Of a DNA stretch of 64,000 nucleotides, positions 59,501-64,000 are shown piece by piece. The position numbers and the translations under genes were made by a program. The DNA lies in assembly GCF_000294655.1 (NCBI RefSeq), contig NZ_CAHP01000012.1:16291-80290 (forward strand), written 5' to 3'. The stretch comes from Magnetospirillum molischianum DSM 120. Lineage in GTDB: Bacteria > Pseudomonadota > Alphaproteobacteria > Rhodospirillales > Magnetospirillaceae. Positions within the stretch are counted from its first letter, which is position 1. Each line of letters opens with the position of its first letter. The notes under the pieces were generated by a model, which did not search any database, was not told where the DNA came from, and saw only the letters and a list, made by a program, of their open reading frames with translations.

Positions 59501-60400
59501 GGGAAGGCGATCCCGATCGGTCGGGCGCTGCCGAACACCGAGGTGGTCGTGCTCGACCATTTCGGGGCGCTGGCTCCGGTCGGGGTGTGCGGGGAAATCC
59601 ATATCGGCGGTCCCGGTCTGGCGCTCGGTTATCTGGGCCAGCCCGATCTGACCGCCCGCGCTTTCATCGACCATCCGTTTCGTCCCGGCGAGCGGCTTTA
59701 TCGCACGGGCGATCTCGGCGTGGTCCAGGCGGACGGCAACATCGTTTATCGTGGCCGGATTGATGCCCAGGTTAAGATTCGCGGCCACCGCGTCGAACCG
59801 GGCGAGATCGAGTATCTGATCCGGCGTCATCCCCAGGTCCGCGAGGCAATCGTTACCGTTCGTCCAGCGGCGGCGGGTGGGGCCGATCTGGTTGCCCATG
59901 TCGTGCTGGAAGCGGGGACAACGATCGATCCGGTTCGCCGCGAGGTTGAGGCGGAATTGCCGTCCTTCCTGAATCCATCGGCCTGGGTGCTGGTGGATTC
60001 GCTGCCGCTGCTGCCCAATGGAAAAGTCGATGTGGCGTCGCTGCCCGATCCGGCCTCGGTTTCACCCTTGTCGGTGGAGACGGGGGACGATCTGGTTGCC
60101 CGCATCGCCCAGGTGTGGCGCGAGGTTCTGGGCTGCGACGGTTTGTCTCCGGCCGATCGCTTCTTTGAAGTCGGTGGCGACTCGATCAAGGCGATCCAGG
60201 TCGTTAGCCGGTTGCGGCGTCAGGGGCTGAGCCTGTCGATGCGCGACTTCTTGACCGATCCGACCATCGCCGGTCTGGCGCGGCGGCTGGAGGCGACCGA
60301 CCCGCCGCCCGATCAGCCTGTCCGTCTCGCCGCTCCCGCCGCACTCAATCAGGCCGGATTGTCGAACCATGAACTCGAAGAATTGTTCGGCGATGAATAG
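44570..60400 (+). CDS. Hybrid PKS-NRPS, KS-AT-ACP-AMT-C-A-PCP-E-C-A-PCP-C-A-PCP
   Basis: This 5,276-aa megasynthase extends an acyl chain by one malonyl unit, converts the beta-keto group to a beta-amine, then adds three amino acids, one of them epimerised. All carrier serines are present (S979, S2611, S4157, S5205), and the catalytic motifs listed in the module entries are intact. The start is the ATG at 44570 with GGGGG upstream; an in-frame GTG at 44492 is less likely. The N-terminus (YVEALKKASAKIAELLEENQSLK) is a short coiled coil like the docking helices before KS domains, so an acyl carrier in trans is expected. The C-terminus (SNHELEELFGDE) could be a docking tail. No KR, DH, methyltransferase or thioesterase is seen. 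The stop overlaps the next NRPS start by 8 bp. Confidence 0.95.
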   Translation: MGDASGQPYVEALKKASAKIAELLEENQSLKHPAAIAVVGMGCRFPGGGDPDQFWSLLAGGGDAISDIPSQRWDVGRFYDSDPDAPGKMYARSGGFVGDVAGFDPAFFGITPREAEAMDPQQRLLMEVSWEALDDAALDRRRLAAARAGLFIGLSNYDYIQAHVHSGAADRITAYSGSGVMFSTAAGRLSYFHDFHGPCVTIDTACSSSLVALHLAIQSLRRGETDLALAGGVSLMLSPDSMIALCKVKALAADGRCRAFDAAANGYGRGEGCGLLVLKRVADAKRDGDRILAVLAGSAVNHDGRSNGLTAPNGLAQQAVIRAALDDAGLEPEAVDYVEAHGTGTALGDPIEVNALQQVFGNRPPGRPLLLGSVKTNIGHAEAAAGIAGLIKLILSLRHRTIPASLHFTNPSPHIDWASGTVQVTAAPTPWPDQGRLRVAGISSFGLSGTNAHLIVTAPPTVGSAAAAPEPIDDPVHVLPLSAATPEALVAVRHRFAAVLAGATDSDLADICHTAACRQPLRHRDAIVGGTVAALHAGLESAPLPFGAGKGIGKGIVFLFSGQGSHDLAMGRDLYRRYPVFRDAFDRCGAALGPAFGRPLVERLYGEGATEEELRQTELAQPALFAVQYALAALWKSWGIEPAAVIGHSIGEYAAACVAGLFPPETGVRLAAERGCLMQALPSGGAMAAVFAPAEIVVPSVIDHTREVTLAAINQPDAVTISGSEEAVAKALARLSHDRIDGRRLAVSHAFHSPLMEPMVRDFEAALAGIDFAAATLPFYSTVTGEALPPRQRLTPDYWSRQILQPVQFLSAVRAAARDGYTVFLEIGPSDTLAALTRSILGADAAGPVVNSLRKGRSAWPEIAAAAATLFRAGIDLSWPGINAPFRPRKVALPTYPFQRQPFWMDVAPVRAGDGAIPPNPAPSPTQPEISHVSPTRTETMERLTELADELASILAEISGFDATTIDRAQHLTDMGLDSLMLLKLGQTVEHRFGLELRMSQLFEEIGTVNDLAAYIQRHATAAPAPVPAPAPVIQTAPPSVPVMPVAPVALPPMDGAGIAPVLQFQLQLLSQVAAQNLSSVTELARQQMAWLGQGGLPAAPPAAPSLAEAAPVVPAAPPTSPSVVPSTKVKPPASSIAKIRNINLAGSGPLSEQQRTFVSGLVERHVVRTHSSKELTQDSRAVLADWKHTLSFWGQLKEAKYPIVSARSEGARFWDVDGNEYIDVAMGMGVHFFGHKPAPIHDALIREIEHGLELGTQSALTGQAALLIRDLTGVERVAFGNTGSEAVMVALRLARAVTGRDRIVIFKNGYHGIFDGVLAFDQDGEIVPVGLGTPAGMIRDVTVLDYGSPEALDIIAAQADSLAAVLMEPVQSRNPDLQPQAFLSRLRRLTEQHGIALIFDEMINGFRIHPGGAQAWFGVQADIVTYGKIVGGGLPIGVIAGKARFIDYIDGGAWQYGDRSGPQSAMIYFGGTFCRNPATMATTLAALTVMKEAGPTLQERVTARTVAFCDALNLWFERELVPLRAKHFSSQWRLVPLGESDFQPLEIELLYLLMIERGVYTWERRINFFSVAHDDDDVARVLEVIKTCIIDIRAAGFAFSLDAYPDPQFGLPSSAQRRLYALSQRPGGQLPYHLPQAFWIDGPLDIDRLEDSFRIIIQRHESLRTGFKLIDGELVTSRLAEPRFSVERHQADSAGAERIAHDFLRPFDLAVAPLLRVAIVTLTDNRHLLLADAHHIAVDGISFNIIAAELMALYQGTALTPVEYDLRGCLRLQADADRDRQGGRDEDFWRETLAGDLPLLDLPLDFPRPTEPDFAGDNVVLTLDAAVTRRLKELSRATGTSLYIVLLAAYQVLLHRLSGQDDILVAGAVSGRQKADLAAAVGMFVNTVVFRGHPSAEQPFRRFLDEVRQVCLAVYDHQDYPFERMTTLNGTRPPDRNALFDTMLSYENAGERAFRITDLQFTRRDIHPPAAMFDFNLDIIEENEVLTLRFCYATALFRRETVVRWAGYFERIVSDILDDPDRPLGRLEIVGEAEAAFLATWNDTAATYPVDATLIGLFEEQVEAHSDRIALVMGDETVTYRALSDRVNRLARRLRTRPAIEPGASVAIYLDRSIAFVVSLLAIQKVGAAYVPLDIDYPAELLNVIVTDSGSTAVITRAALVGGLPSSGQAIALDFDALEQPGDDETTDETAPGPSPDSIAYIIYTSGSTGRPKGCLVTHRNVVRLMRNDRHDFDFGPDDVWVTTHSFCFDFSVWELYGALLNGGSVVIAARETMRDPDALLDLIRHHRVTVLNQTPPAFLGLVQAELACSTHSLGEHLRMVIFGGDRLEPSDLRRWITLYPPERIALINMYGITETTVHVTYDRLSGADIEGRPGISPIGRPLPETNVYICDPVLRPQPLGVVGELYVGGSGVCAGYLNRPELTAERFVTVPDGPLSGLRLYRTGDLGRLRPDGRLVYLGRNDAQVQVRGHRVETGAIVQTLLAYPGIEKALVIDRAVSDDRPGLRELIAYVIGAADLTATSLRNHLALSLPDYMIPSAFVRLEAFPLTANGKIDRAALPSPETARLESGNAYRAPRDAVETAIAEVWAEVLDVPRVGIEDNYFALGGDSIKALQIVSRLHRVGIKLGLGAIFAAKTVAALAPLAAHPAAALSEEPASDPVRSAPLTAIQRWFVAEHPHDRAHFNNAVLLRAVRRLEPDSIRRAVNALWSHHDALRLVLTKRGEAVEQTVRPDSALALDIVDLRADPVPLSALTKHAETLQRGFDLSVGPLLRAVLYRLPDGDRVLLLCHHLVVDGFSWRILLEDFATAYDQADTLEAEPIRLPPVSDSYLDWAEIQTAHAASPELLAEIPFWAGIEAADVAPLPVDFDDPRQGAGEFRQVSLSLDPDETRILLTGLNRTMKCEINDILLTALALAFQDQFGAARIKVQLEGHGREEIAPGHDVTRTVGWFTTIYPVVLDLGEEAASSPAEVVERIAAQVRQVPRKGIGYGLLKYLTPPSLREAIAFGPPPEINFNYLGQFNSDPHPLFALTDDPVGPILGERLERPQAIDIEAISIGGTLTVTVSYNHRLYRRETVTALAEGYRDRLRALIALGDGGGPGGKGNKEEDEDGAVLERLGLEDSTIEALVPLSSLQEGMLFHALSGDRQVYFEQFTYRLHGPLDLACFEAGWHDLARRHDILRAAIVAIPGRRPFQAILKSRSVEFHHVDLRGQTSDAFEAAVATFQRADRNRGFDLGRDPLMRVTVLQRDETEFDVVWSHHHIILDGWSLGILQPELMEIYGALRSGRAPSLPPAPSYRSYIEWLEGRDDDLARSYWSRVLADAPPPSGIPGIDPAGRSRGHEMAEYAVPLDPVTSQSLAALAARLEVTLNSVVQAIWAVLLATYNNRPEVIFGAVVSGRPPELPEVERIVGLFLRTVPVRVAVDRERSFAVLARSIADQAIASEPHHFLPLAEMQRLSGVRQTLFDHVLVFENYPQAVAAPDQGLQVDNVRAFEQMHYDFSIVVHPAITPEDSTEIKFTFNRNVVDPAGIERIAGHVRVLIAAVLAEPESPLSAFDLRGDDDRREIVAGDADEAVPVPGLVLDLFEAQAAQTPDAIAIEAGSDTVSYRDLDARAEALAAASRQQGLQPGQTVGLFLGNGIDYVASILGVHKAGGIFVPFDLEQPPLRLRQLLTRLAPHLIVTAEADVVAVRAILAGLDGAGGLHRLLAWTSEGGLRHGKPIKGALETVAPRPAGTEPDRSGRPMPGDGAYVMFTSGSTGEPKAILSSHQGLHHFIAWERREVAADASLRTSNLARTTFDVSLRDIFLPLIVGGTVCIPDSDLRMDSVRLLRWLADAQVTLIHIVPTLFRLLAKELERDPAAGVALPALRTVLFAGESLYGGDIERARRGFGPAVALINLYGPTETTLAKFFHRVDGAIAESGRPVPVGRPIAGTRAVILKGTKPLPVGAIGEILIRPPFPCLGYFGDPALTADRFVPDPTGEDDSGLTYYRTGDLGRFLPDGSVEFCGRIDGQVKVSGIRIELAEIEQAVMSSSPEIDQAVAAVHRREDGDNALTCYYTEKQPLDPSDLRRRLGETLPKPIIPSYLIPLDSFVMNLNGKVDRRALPKPEELIGDRIQFEPPATPVEARLAEIWAEILGLKRVGVVSPFFEIGGDSLRAIRVISRINQAFDATITIGLFFERPTIRLLAESLSAGAASGSGPIPTVPEAPDYPVSYAQRRLWILDQLWTSGAAYNLSAAYLLSGSFDVAAFERAFAALVRRHEALRTVFVAAGDDGDAGQTVRQKVLADPVTSVGLTDLRDESDPEAAARLLAERDAETPFDLATGPLLRAQVLVVGHDRHVLLVSIHHIVSDAASVAIMVDEVLTLYRAETEAGGVDPLPPLRIHYKDYAAWDNARIAGAEAQRDLEYWRTQLAGPLVPLDLPLDHPRPALPQFRGGRVTRPLDPRLVEALRQFVRVRQGTLFMVAVALVKTLLFRITGQTDIIVGSPIASRDREELRDQIGFYVNTLALRDRVTAEDGFAPLFERVKATIAAALEHRAYPFDRLVEELGLPRDLSRTPVFDVAVVLQDGIQRGLTLSGLAVEDFHEQRSISKFSLAFEFVETEGGGLTLGLEYDSDLFDRSHIERLVGHFIELSAQAVADPLRSLAALPIVPEAERQILAGRTPGPEIPAEITLISLFDAAVAAFPNRPAVAIEDRSFDYATLGRMVEAVARALAATGTVGRGDRVGLLLERNEWWVVAFLATMRLGAAAVPLDPSYPRSRLDFMRDDAGCAAILSQSPYLESAGEGTSPVFDIDALVETAPQSPLSVTVAADDVAYVIYTSGSTGRPKGVLLSHRGAVNLAFAHRDSLCILPRHRVLQFAPTSFDASVWEVLMALMQGACLVIAGPERIRDPQDFAAYLKQQQVTVATLPPSYLAQLDPDDLAPLQLLVSAGEPPDPDQARLLAGRLCFVNAYGPTEATVCATWYQVDPERDRGKAIPIGRALPNTEVVVLDHFGALAPVGVCGEIHIGGPGLALGYLGQPDLTARAFIDHPFRPGERLYRTGDLGVVQADGNIVYRGRIDAQVKIRGHRVEPGEIEYLIRRHPQVREAIVTVRPAAAGGADLVAHVVLEAGTTIDPVRREVEAELPSFLNPSAWVLVDSLPLLPNGKVDVASLPDPASVSPLSVETGDDLVARIAQVWREVLGCDGLSPADRFFEVGGDSIKAIQVVSRLRRQGLSLSMRDFLTDPTIAGLARRLEATDPPPDQPVRLAAPAALNQAGLSNHELEELFGDE
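44672..49360 (+). other. Module 1: KS-AT-ACP-aminotransferase, beta-amino acyl forming
   Basis: KS (about 44672-45945) has Cys 206 in DTACSSSL, His 341 in EAHGTGT and His 380 in NIGHAEAA. AT (about 46231-47285) has Ser 649 in GHSIGEY and HAFHS at 749-753, the malonyl-CoA type. ACP (about 47399-47630) has Ser 979 in GLDSLM. After a Pro/Ala linker comes a class III, glutamate-semialdehyde-type aminotransferase (about 48040-49360) with PLP Lys 1429 in TYGKIVGGG and the cofactor Asp in IFDEMINGF. This head occurs in mycosubtilin/iturin and in McyE/NdaF (which also has a methyltransferase, absent here). Confidence 0.9.
49397..53840 (+). other. Module 2: C-A(Thr)-PCP-E
   Basis: C1 has HHIAVDG (H1735, H1736, D1740). 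A1 (about 50730-52250) has TSGSTGRPKG. Reading its pocket against GrsA-PheA gives D-F-W-N-I-G-M-V-H-K, the exact threonine code (FDFSVW, LNQTP, IFGG, NMYGITETTVH). PCP Ser is S2611 in LGGDSIKA. The E domain (about 52557-53840) has HHLVVDGFSW, EGHGRE, RTVGWFTTIYP and FNYLGQF. Epimerising L-Thr at the alpha carbon gives D-allo-Thr. Confidence 0.88.
53950..57160 (+). other. Module 3: C-A(DVRH pocket)-PCP
   Basis: C2 starts LSSLQEGMLFHAL, the DCL type expected after an E domain, and has HHIILDG (H3262, H3263, D3267). A2 (about 55317-56905) has FTSGSTGEPKA and an atypical pocket: FDVSLRD, LIHIVPT, LFAG, NLYGPTETTLA give D-V-R-H-L-A-L-L-A-K. The R/H pair recalls the McyE/NdaF (Glu) and McyB/NdaA (MeAsp) domains. 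PCP Ser is S4157 in GGDSLRA. Confidence 0.8.
57206..60295 (+). other. Module 4: C-A(Phe)-PCP
   Basis: C3 starts SYAQRRLWILDQL, the LCL type, and has HHIVSDA (H4349, H4350, D4354) with Ala where Gly is usual. A3 (about 58592-60055) gives D-A-W-T-V-A-A-V-C-K (FDASVW, ATLPP, LVSAG, NAYGPTEATVC), a phenylalanine code one or two conservative changes from GrsA. PCP Ser is S5205 in VGGDSIKA. No E domain follows. Confidence 0.85.
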
Positions 60401-63400
60401 TCGATCCGGCCCAGGACGACGACCCGCCCGCGATGATGTAGAGGCGATTTATCCGTTGTTGCCGCTGCAACAGGGGATGCTGTTCCACGATTTGCTGACG
60501 CCCGCAGACCAGCCCTATTTCCGTCAGGTTTCGTTTCGGATCGAATCGAATGCCGAAGAGGACGGCCTCGATCCCGCTCTTTGCCGCACGGCGTGGGGCG
60601 CGCTGATCGCCCGTCACGAGGCGCTGCGTTCAGTGTTCGATTTCGAGAACACGGCGCGGCTGCTGCAATTGGTGCTGAAGCGGGGGGAAACCGCGTTCGA
60701 CGAGGAGGATCTTGACGGAGTGGACGAGGCTGCTCAGGCGGAGCGGATCGCAGCCTTTCGTACCCAGGATAGGTCACGCGGCTTCGATTTGCGCGGTGGC
60801 CCCTTGCTTCGGGTCAAGCTGTTCCGTCTGGGCGAACGGCGGTTCGAAATGATCTGGAGCCACGCCCACATCGTGCTCGACGGCTGGTCGGGAAGTTTGC
60901 TGCTGGCCGAATTCGCTGAAATCTATGCCGCGCTGCGTCAAGGCCGCTCCCCCGATCTGCCGCCGTCTCCGCCCATCCGCCTCTATCTTGACCGGATTGC
61001 GGCGCGGGATGCCGAGGCGTCGCGTCGGTTCTGGGCCGAATTGCTGGAGGGATACGACAGCTTGGCCGGTCTCCCCCGCCTGGGGCCGGGTCAGCCCGGT
61101 GCGGCTTATCGGGCGCGCGACTTTGCCGTTGTGCTATCGCCCGAGCGGCATGCGGCCCTGGAACGGCTGGCCGTCCATACGGGGGTGACGCTCAACACGG
61201 TGTTGGTGGCGCTGTGGGGGATTCTGCTCGGTCGCTATGCCGACAGCGGCGACGTCGTGTTCGGCAGCGTCGTATCGGGGCGGACTCTCGATGTCGATGG
61301 AATCGAGCGGTTGGTCGGGGCCTTCATCAACACGATTCCGGTGCGGGTCACGGTCCAGAGCGGCGAGGGGATTGCGGCACTGCTTCGCCGTCTTCAGGCT
61401 CAGGCGATTGACAGCCTTCACCATGATCATCTTCCGTTGACTGAGATCCAGGCGCACTCGAGTCTGCCGAACGGCCTGCTCGACCATTTGCTGGTGTTCG
61501 AAAATTATCCTCAGGCCGAGTCCGCCGAGGATTCGTCGTTGGGATTTCGTGTGGTCGCGGCTCATGCCGACGAACGGGCCAACTACGATTTCGGCCTTGT
61601 CGTTCAACCCGGCCCACCGTTGCGAATTGTCTTCAATTATAACGCCGAAGCCCATTCCGAGGCGCAGATGCGCCGCTTGGGCGATCAGATCACGACTCTG
61701 ATCGATGCCCTGTCCGCCGACCCGGACCAACCCATCGAGCAGGTGGATATCCTGGGCGCGGGCGAGCAGGCGGAACTGGCCGCCTTTTCGGCTGGAGCGC
61801 GGCGGGCGCCCCCGCCGGACGAAACCATTGTCGCATTGTGGCGGGCTCAGGTTGCCCGGACGCCGGAACGAACGGCGCTGGTGTGGGACGATGCCCGGAT
61901 GTCATATCGGGATCTGGACGCCCGCAGCGACCGCCTTGCCGTCGCACTTCGTCGTCTGCCCGGTTTCGGCGCGGAGCAACCGATCGGGGTGCTGGCCGGT
62001 CGGGGGGGACGGCGGATCGTCGCTCTGCTCGGGATTTTGAAGGCCGGAGCGGCCTATCTTCCCCTCAGCCCGGCTCTGCCCGACGAGCGCCTGAGCTTTA
62101 TTCTTGACGATACCGACTGCCGTATCGTGTTGACCGACAAATCCGGTCAAGTCCGGTTGGGTAGCCTGCATCCGGGAATCGGAACAGAGATCGACGGGGT
62201 GGATGAACCGGGCGATGCCGATGCGGTGGTCTCGCCGGGCGATCTGGCTTATCTCCTCTATACGTCTGGCTCGACGGGTCAGCCAAAGGGGGTGATGGTC
62301 GAGCATCGCGGTTTCGTCAACATGATCCTGGGCCAGATCGAGGGATTCGGCCTTGGCCCCGACGATCGGGTTCTGCAAGTCTCGTCTTGCTCGTTCGATG
62401 CCTCGCTGTCGGAAATTTTCATGGCGCTGCTGTCGGGCGCGACCCTGGTTCTGGCGGGATCTGACACGATCCTCGACCGCAACCGGCTGCTGTCGGCAAT
62501 CCCCGAGCATGGGATTACCGTTACGGGTCTGTCGCCGTCGTTGTTGTCGGCGCTCGATTTCGCCGAGTTCCCCGGTCTTCGGGTGTTGATTTCGGCGGGC
62601 GAGGCGGTCGATCCAGCCTCGGCTCGCCATTACGCGGCTCGGTTACGCTTTATCAACGCCTATGGCCCGACCGAGGCGTCGGTTTGCGCCAGCTTCCACG
62701 AAGTCCGGGCCGACAGTCCCTATCTCGCTGGAATTCCGATTGGCAGACCGTTGCCCAATACCGCGATTCGGATCCTCGATCGCTTTTCTCGCCCGGTCCC
62801 GATTGGCGCGGTCGGCGAGATTTGCTTGTCCGGTCCAGGGCTGGCGCGAGGCTATCGCAATAGCCCGGAGCTGACCCGGAGTAAATTCGTCGGTGAGAGA
62901 GGGCGGCAGGTCTATCGAACCGGTGATCTCGGTTTATGGCTCGAAGATGGCGAGATCGTCTATCGCGGGCGGCGCGATGGACAGGTCAAGCTAAACGGAC
63001 GGCGCGTCGAACTGGGCGAGATCGAGGCGGCGCTGCGGACAGTACCGGAGATCGGGCAGGCCGCCGTGATCGTGACCGGAGCGGGGCGTCTGGTCGCCTA
63101 TGTCGTTGCCGCCGTTCCGCTCGACCCGGATCAGCTTCGCCGCCGCCTTGCCGCTCTTCTGCCGTCCTACATGATCCCGTCCGCCGTGGTGACGCTGCCG
63201 GAACTGCCTTTGACGATTGCGGGGAAGCTTGACCGCAAGGCACTCCCCCCGCCACCGGCTGTCGCCACCGCTGCGGACGATCCGCCCGCAACCCCGGCTG
63301 AACAGGCGGTCGCGGCGGCCTTCGAAACCGTGTTGGGGCGGGCGGCTGTCGGTCGGGCCGAGACGTTTCAGGCGCTGGGTGGGGATTCTCTGGCGGCGAT

Positions 63401-64000
63401 CCGGGTGGTCGGGCGGCTGTACAAGCTGGGCTTCGATCTCAGCCTTGCCGATCTGCTCGGACGGCAAAGCGTCGCGGCTGTCGCCGCCGCCCTGATACCA
63501 CGCCGTTCCGCTCCGGTATCCACTCCCGAGCCATCGGGAGAGGCTCCGCTTACCCCAATCCAGGCGGCGTTCTTCGCCCATCACCATCGTGACCGCGCCC
63601 ACTTCAACCATTCCGTTTTGTTGAGGGCGGCGGAGCGGATCGACGACGCGGCGTTGCGCCAGGCTGTGGCGGCGCTGTGGCGGCATCACGATGCGTTGCG
63701 GCTGCGCTTTCACCTCGGGGACGGGGGCGGCGTAACCCAGTCCGTCGCCGATCCGCAGGTTCCCCCCGCGCCCATTCTGATCGATCTCGGTTCCGTTACC
63801 GATCCCTGGCCGGTCCTCAAAGCTGACGTTGCCACCCGGCATCGCGGGTTCGACCTGACCCGCGGTCCTCTGCTGGCGGTACTCCGCTATCGGCTGGACG
63901 AAGCTGATTTCCTGGTGCTTCTGGCGCATCATCTGGTGACCGATGCCCTGTCATGGCGATTTTTGCTTGATGATCTCGCCACCGCTTACCGCCAGTCTCT
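60393..64000 (+). CDS. NRPS, C-A-PCP-E (3' end beyond window)
   Basis: The second megasynthase starts at an ATG inside the last codons of the first (ATGAATAG), giving MNSRSGPGRRPARDDVEAIYPLLPLQQGMLFHDLL. The 1,202 codons seen contain C4 (about 60444-61730; SHAHIVLDGWS, with H159 and D163 kept and Ala in place of the first motif His), A4 (about 61822-63255; LYTSGSTGQPKG), a PCP with Ser 999 in LGGDSLAA, and the first 150 residues of an E domain (APLTPIQAAFF, AHHLVTDALSW). The A4 pocket reads D-A-S-G-I-A-A-V-C-K, close to a Tyr code of the D-A-S-T-V-A-A-V-C-K type, so a bulky aromatic residue is likely. The overlap suggests coupled translation. The gene is cut by the right window edge. Confidence 0.93.
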   Translation, partial: MNSRSGPGRRPARDDVEAIYPLLPLQQGMLFHDLLTPADQPYFRQVSFRIESNAEEDGLDPALCRTAWGALIARHEALRSVFDFENTARLLQLVLKRGETAFDEEDLDGVDEAAQAERIAAFRTQDRSRGFDLRGGPLLRVKLFRLGERRFEMIWSHAHIVLDGWSGSLLLAEFAEIYAALRQGRSPDLPPSPPIRLYLDRIAARDAEASRRFWAELLEGYDSLAGLPRLGPGQPGAAYRARDFAVVLSPERHAALERLAVHTGVTLNTVLVALWGILLGRYADSGDVVFGSVVSGRTLDVDGIERLVGAFINTIPVRVTVQSGEGIAALLRRLQAQAIDSLHHDHLPLTEIQAHSSLPNGLLDHLLVFENYPQAESAEDSSLGFRVVAAHADERANYDFGLVVQPGPPLRIVFNYNAEAHSEAQMRRLGDQITTLIDALSADPDQPIEQVDILGAGEQAELAAFSAGARRAPPPDETIVALWRAQVARTPERTALVWDDARMSYRDLDARSDRLAVALRRLPGFGAEQPIGVLAGRGGRRIVALLGILKAGAAYLPLSPALPDERLSFILDDTDCRIVLTDKSGQVRLGSLHPGIGTEIDGVDEPGDADAVVSPGDLAYLLYTSGSTGQPKGVMVEHRGFVNMILGQIEGFGLGPDDRVLQVSSCSFDASLSEIFMALLSGATLVLAGSDTILDRNRLLSAIPEHGITVTGLSPSLLSALDFAEFPGLRVLISAGEAVDPASARHYAARLRFINAYGPTEASVCASFHEVRADSPYLAGIPIGRPLPNTAIRILDRFSRPVPIGAVGEICLSGPGLARGYRNSPELTRSKFVGERGRQVYRTGDLGLWLEDGEIVYRGRRDGQVKLNGRRVELGEIEAALRTVPEIGQAAVIVTGAGRLVAYVVAAVPLDPDQLRRRLAALLPSYMIPSAVVTLPELPLTIAGKLDRKALPPPPAVATAADDPPATPAEQAVAAAFETVLGRAAVGRAETFQALGGDSLAAIRVVGRLYKLGFDLSLADLLGRQSVAAVAAALIPRRSAPVSTPEPSGEAPLTPIQAAFFAHHHRDRAHFNHSVLLRAAERIDDAALRQAVAALWRHHDALRLRFHLGDGGGVTQSVADPQVPPAPILIDLGSVTDPWPVLKADVATRHRGFDLTRGPLLAVLRYRLDEADFLVLLAHHLVTDALSWRFLLDDLATAYRQS
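60444..64000 (+). other. Module 5: C-A(aromatic, Tyr-like)-PCP-E, partial
   Basis: C4 begins LLPLQQGMLFHDL, which resembles DCL domains such as C2, although the preceding Phe module has no E domain. The A4 pocket was read from SFDASLS, TGLSPS, LISAG and NAYGPTEASVC. The E domain closely resembles E1 in its first segment (DRAHFN, ALWRHHDALRL). The module predicts a D-configured aromatic residue at this position. Confidence 0.75.

Noticed and set aside
60086..60500. C4 as a dual epimerisation/condensation domain
   Set aside because: I did not see the extra N-terminal HH-x4-GD-type motif of dual E/C domains, so the missing E domain is left unexplained.

Overview
The window looks like chromosome from a GC-rich, flagellated, nitrogen-fixing alphaproteobacterium of the Rhodospirillales type (Magnetospirillum/Phaeospirillum-like). 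The evidence is a nifE gene with a complete NifA/sigma-54 promoter, a flgF-flgG-flgA-flgH operon facing a fliL-fliM-motE-cheY-cheZ cluster, an alphaproteobacterial RNase E with a C-terminal GWW tail, a COQ9 homologue and a bacterial NDUFA12 homologue. Genus assignment is inference from gene content only.

Layout. 1-1003: 5' part of nifE (minus strand) with its promoter and two upstream activator sites. 1042-6092: amiC-type amidase and rne, divergent. 6115-9104: minus-strand operon accA - glycosyltransferase - VTT/DedA-like membrane protein - BON lipoprotein, with overlapping ends. 9248-13548: CoA-binding protein, a multi-domain sensor kinase, small proteins, and rpmB with a textbook terminator. 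13625-17831: dnaB-alr-mlaE-mlaF operon (minus). 17938-19393: NDUFA12 homologue and two tandem MlaD-like (MCE) genes. 19482-24290: hypothetical protein, HtrA protease, rarA, pxpA, membrane protein. 24327-37244: flagellar/chemotaxis region. A gene of about 1,100 codons after cheZ is broken by an exact 79-bp tandem duplication. 37606-43507: rpsU, coq9, a DsbA-like protein, yicC, an SDR, a DUF2141 protein and a 7TMR-DISM diguanylate cyclase with AT-rich stretches. 43852-64000: a small conserved gene, an AT-richer promoter region and a giant hybrid PKS-NRPS locus that runs off the window.

The most notable content is the PKS-NRPS locus. The first protein (about 5,276 aa) has the order KS-AT-ACP-aminotransferase-C-A-PCP-E-C-A-PCP-C-A-PCP. 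The second, which starts inside the last codons of the first, begins C-A-PCP-E and is cut by the window end. The KS-AT-ACP-AMT head matches the logic of McyE/NdaF and MycA/ItuA, where a beta-keto acyl chain is converted to a beta-amino acyl chain. Reading the adenylation pockets by hand gives Thr (exact code), an unusual D-V-R-H pocket that recalls the microcystin/nodularin acidic-residue domains, Phe, and a bulky aromatic residue. The predicted product is therefore a beta-amino-acyl (lipo)peptide starting with D-allo-Thr. I see no loading module, thioesterase or export gene in the window. A consensus-like sigma-70 promoter lies 192 bp upstream of the first gene.

Start codons were chosen from family alignments recalled from memory and from visible ribosome binding sites. 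Where they differ from the longest possible reading frame, the entry says so.
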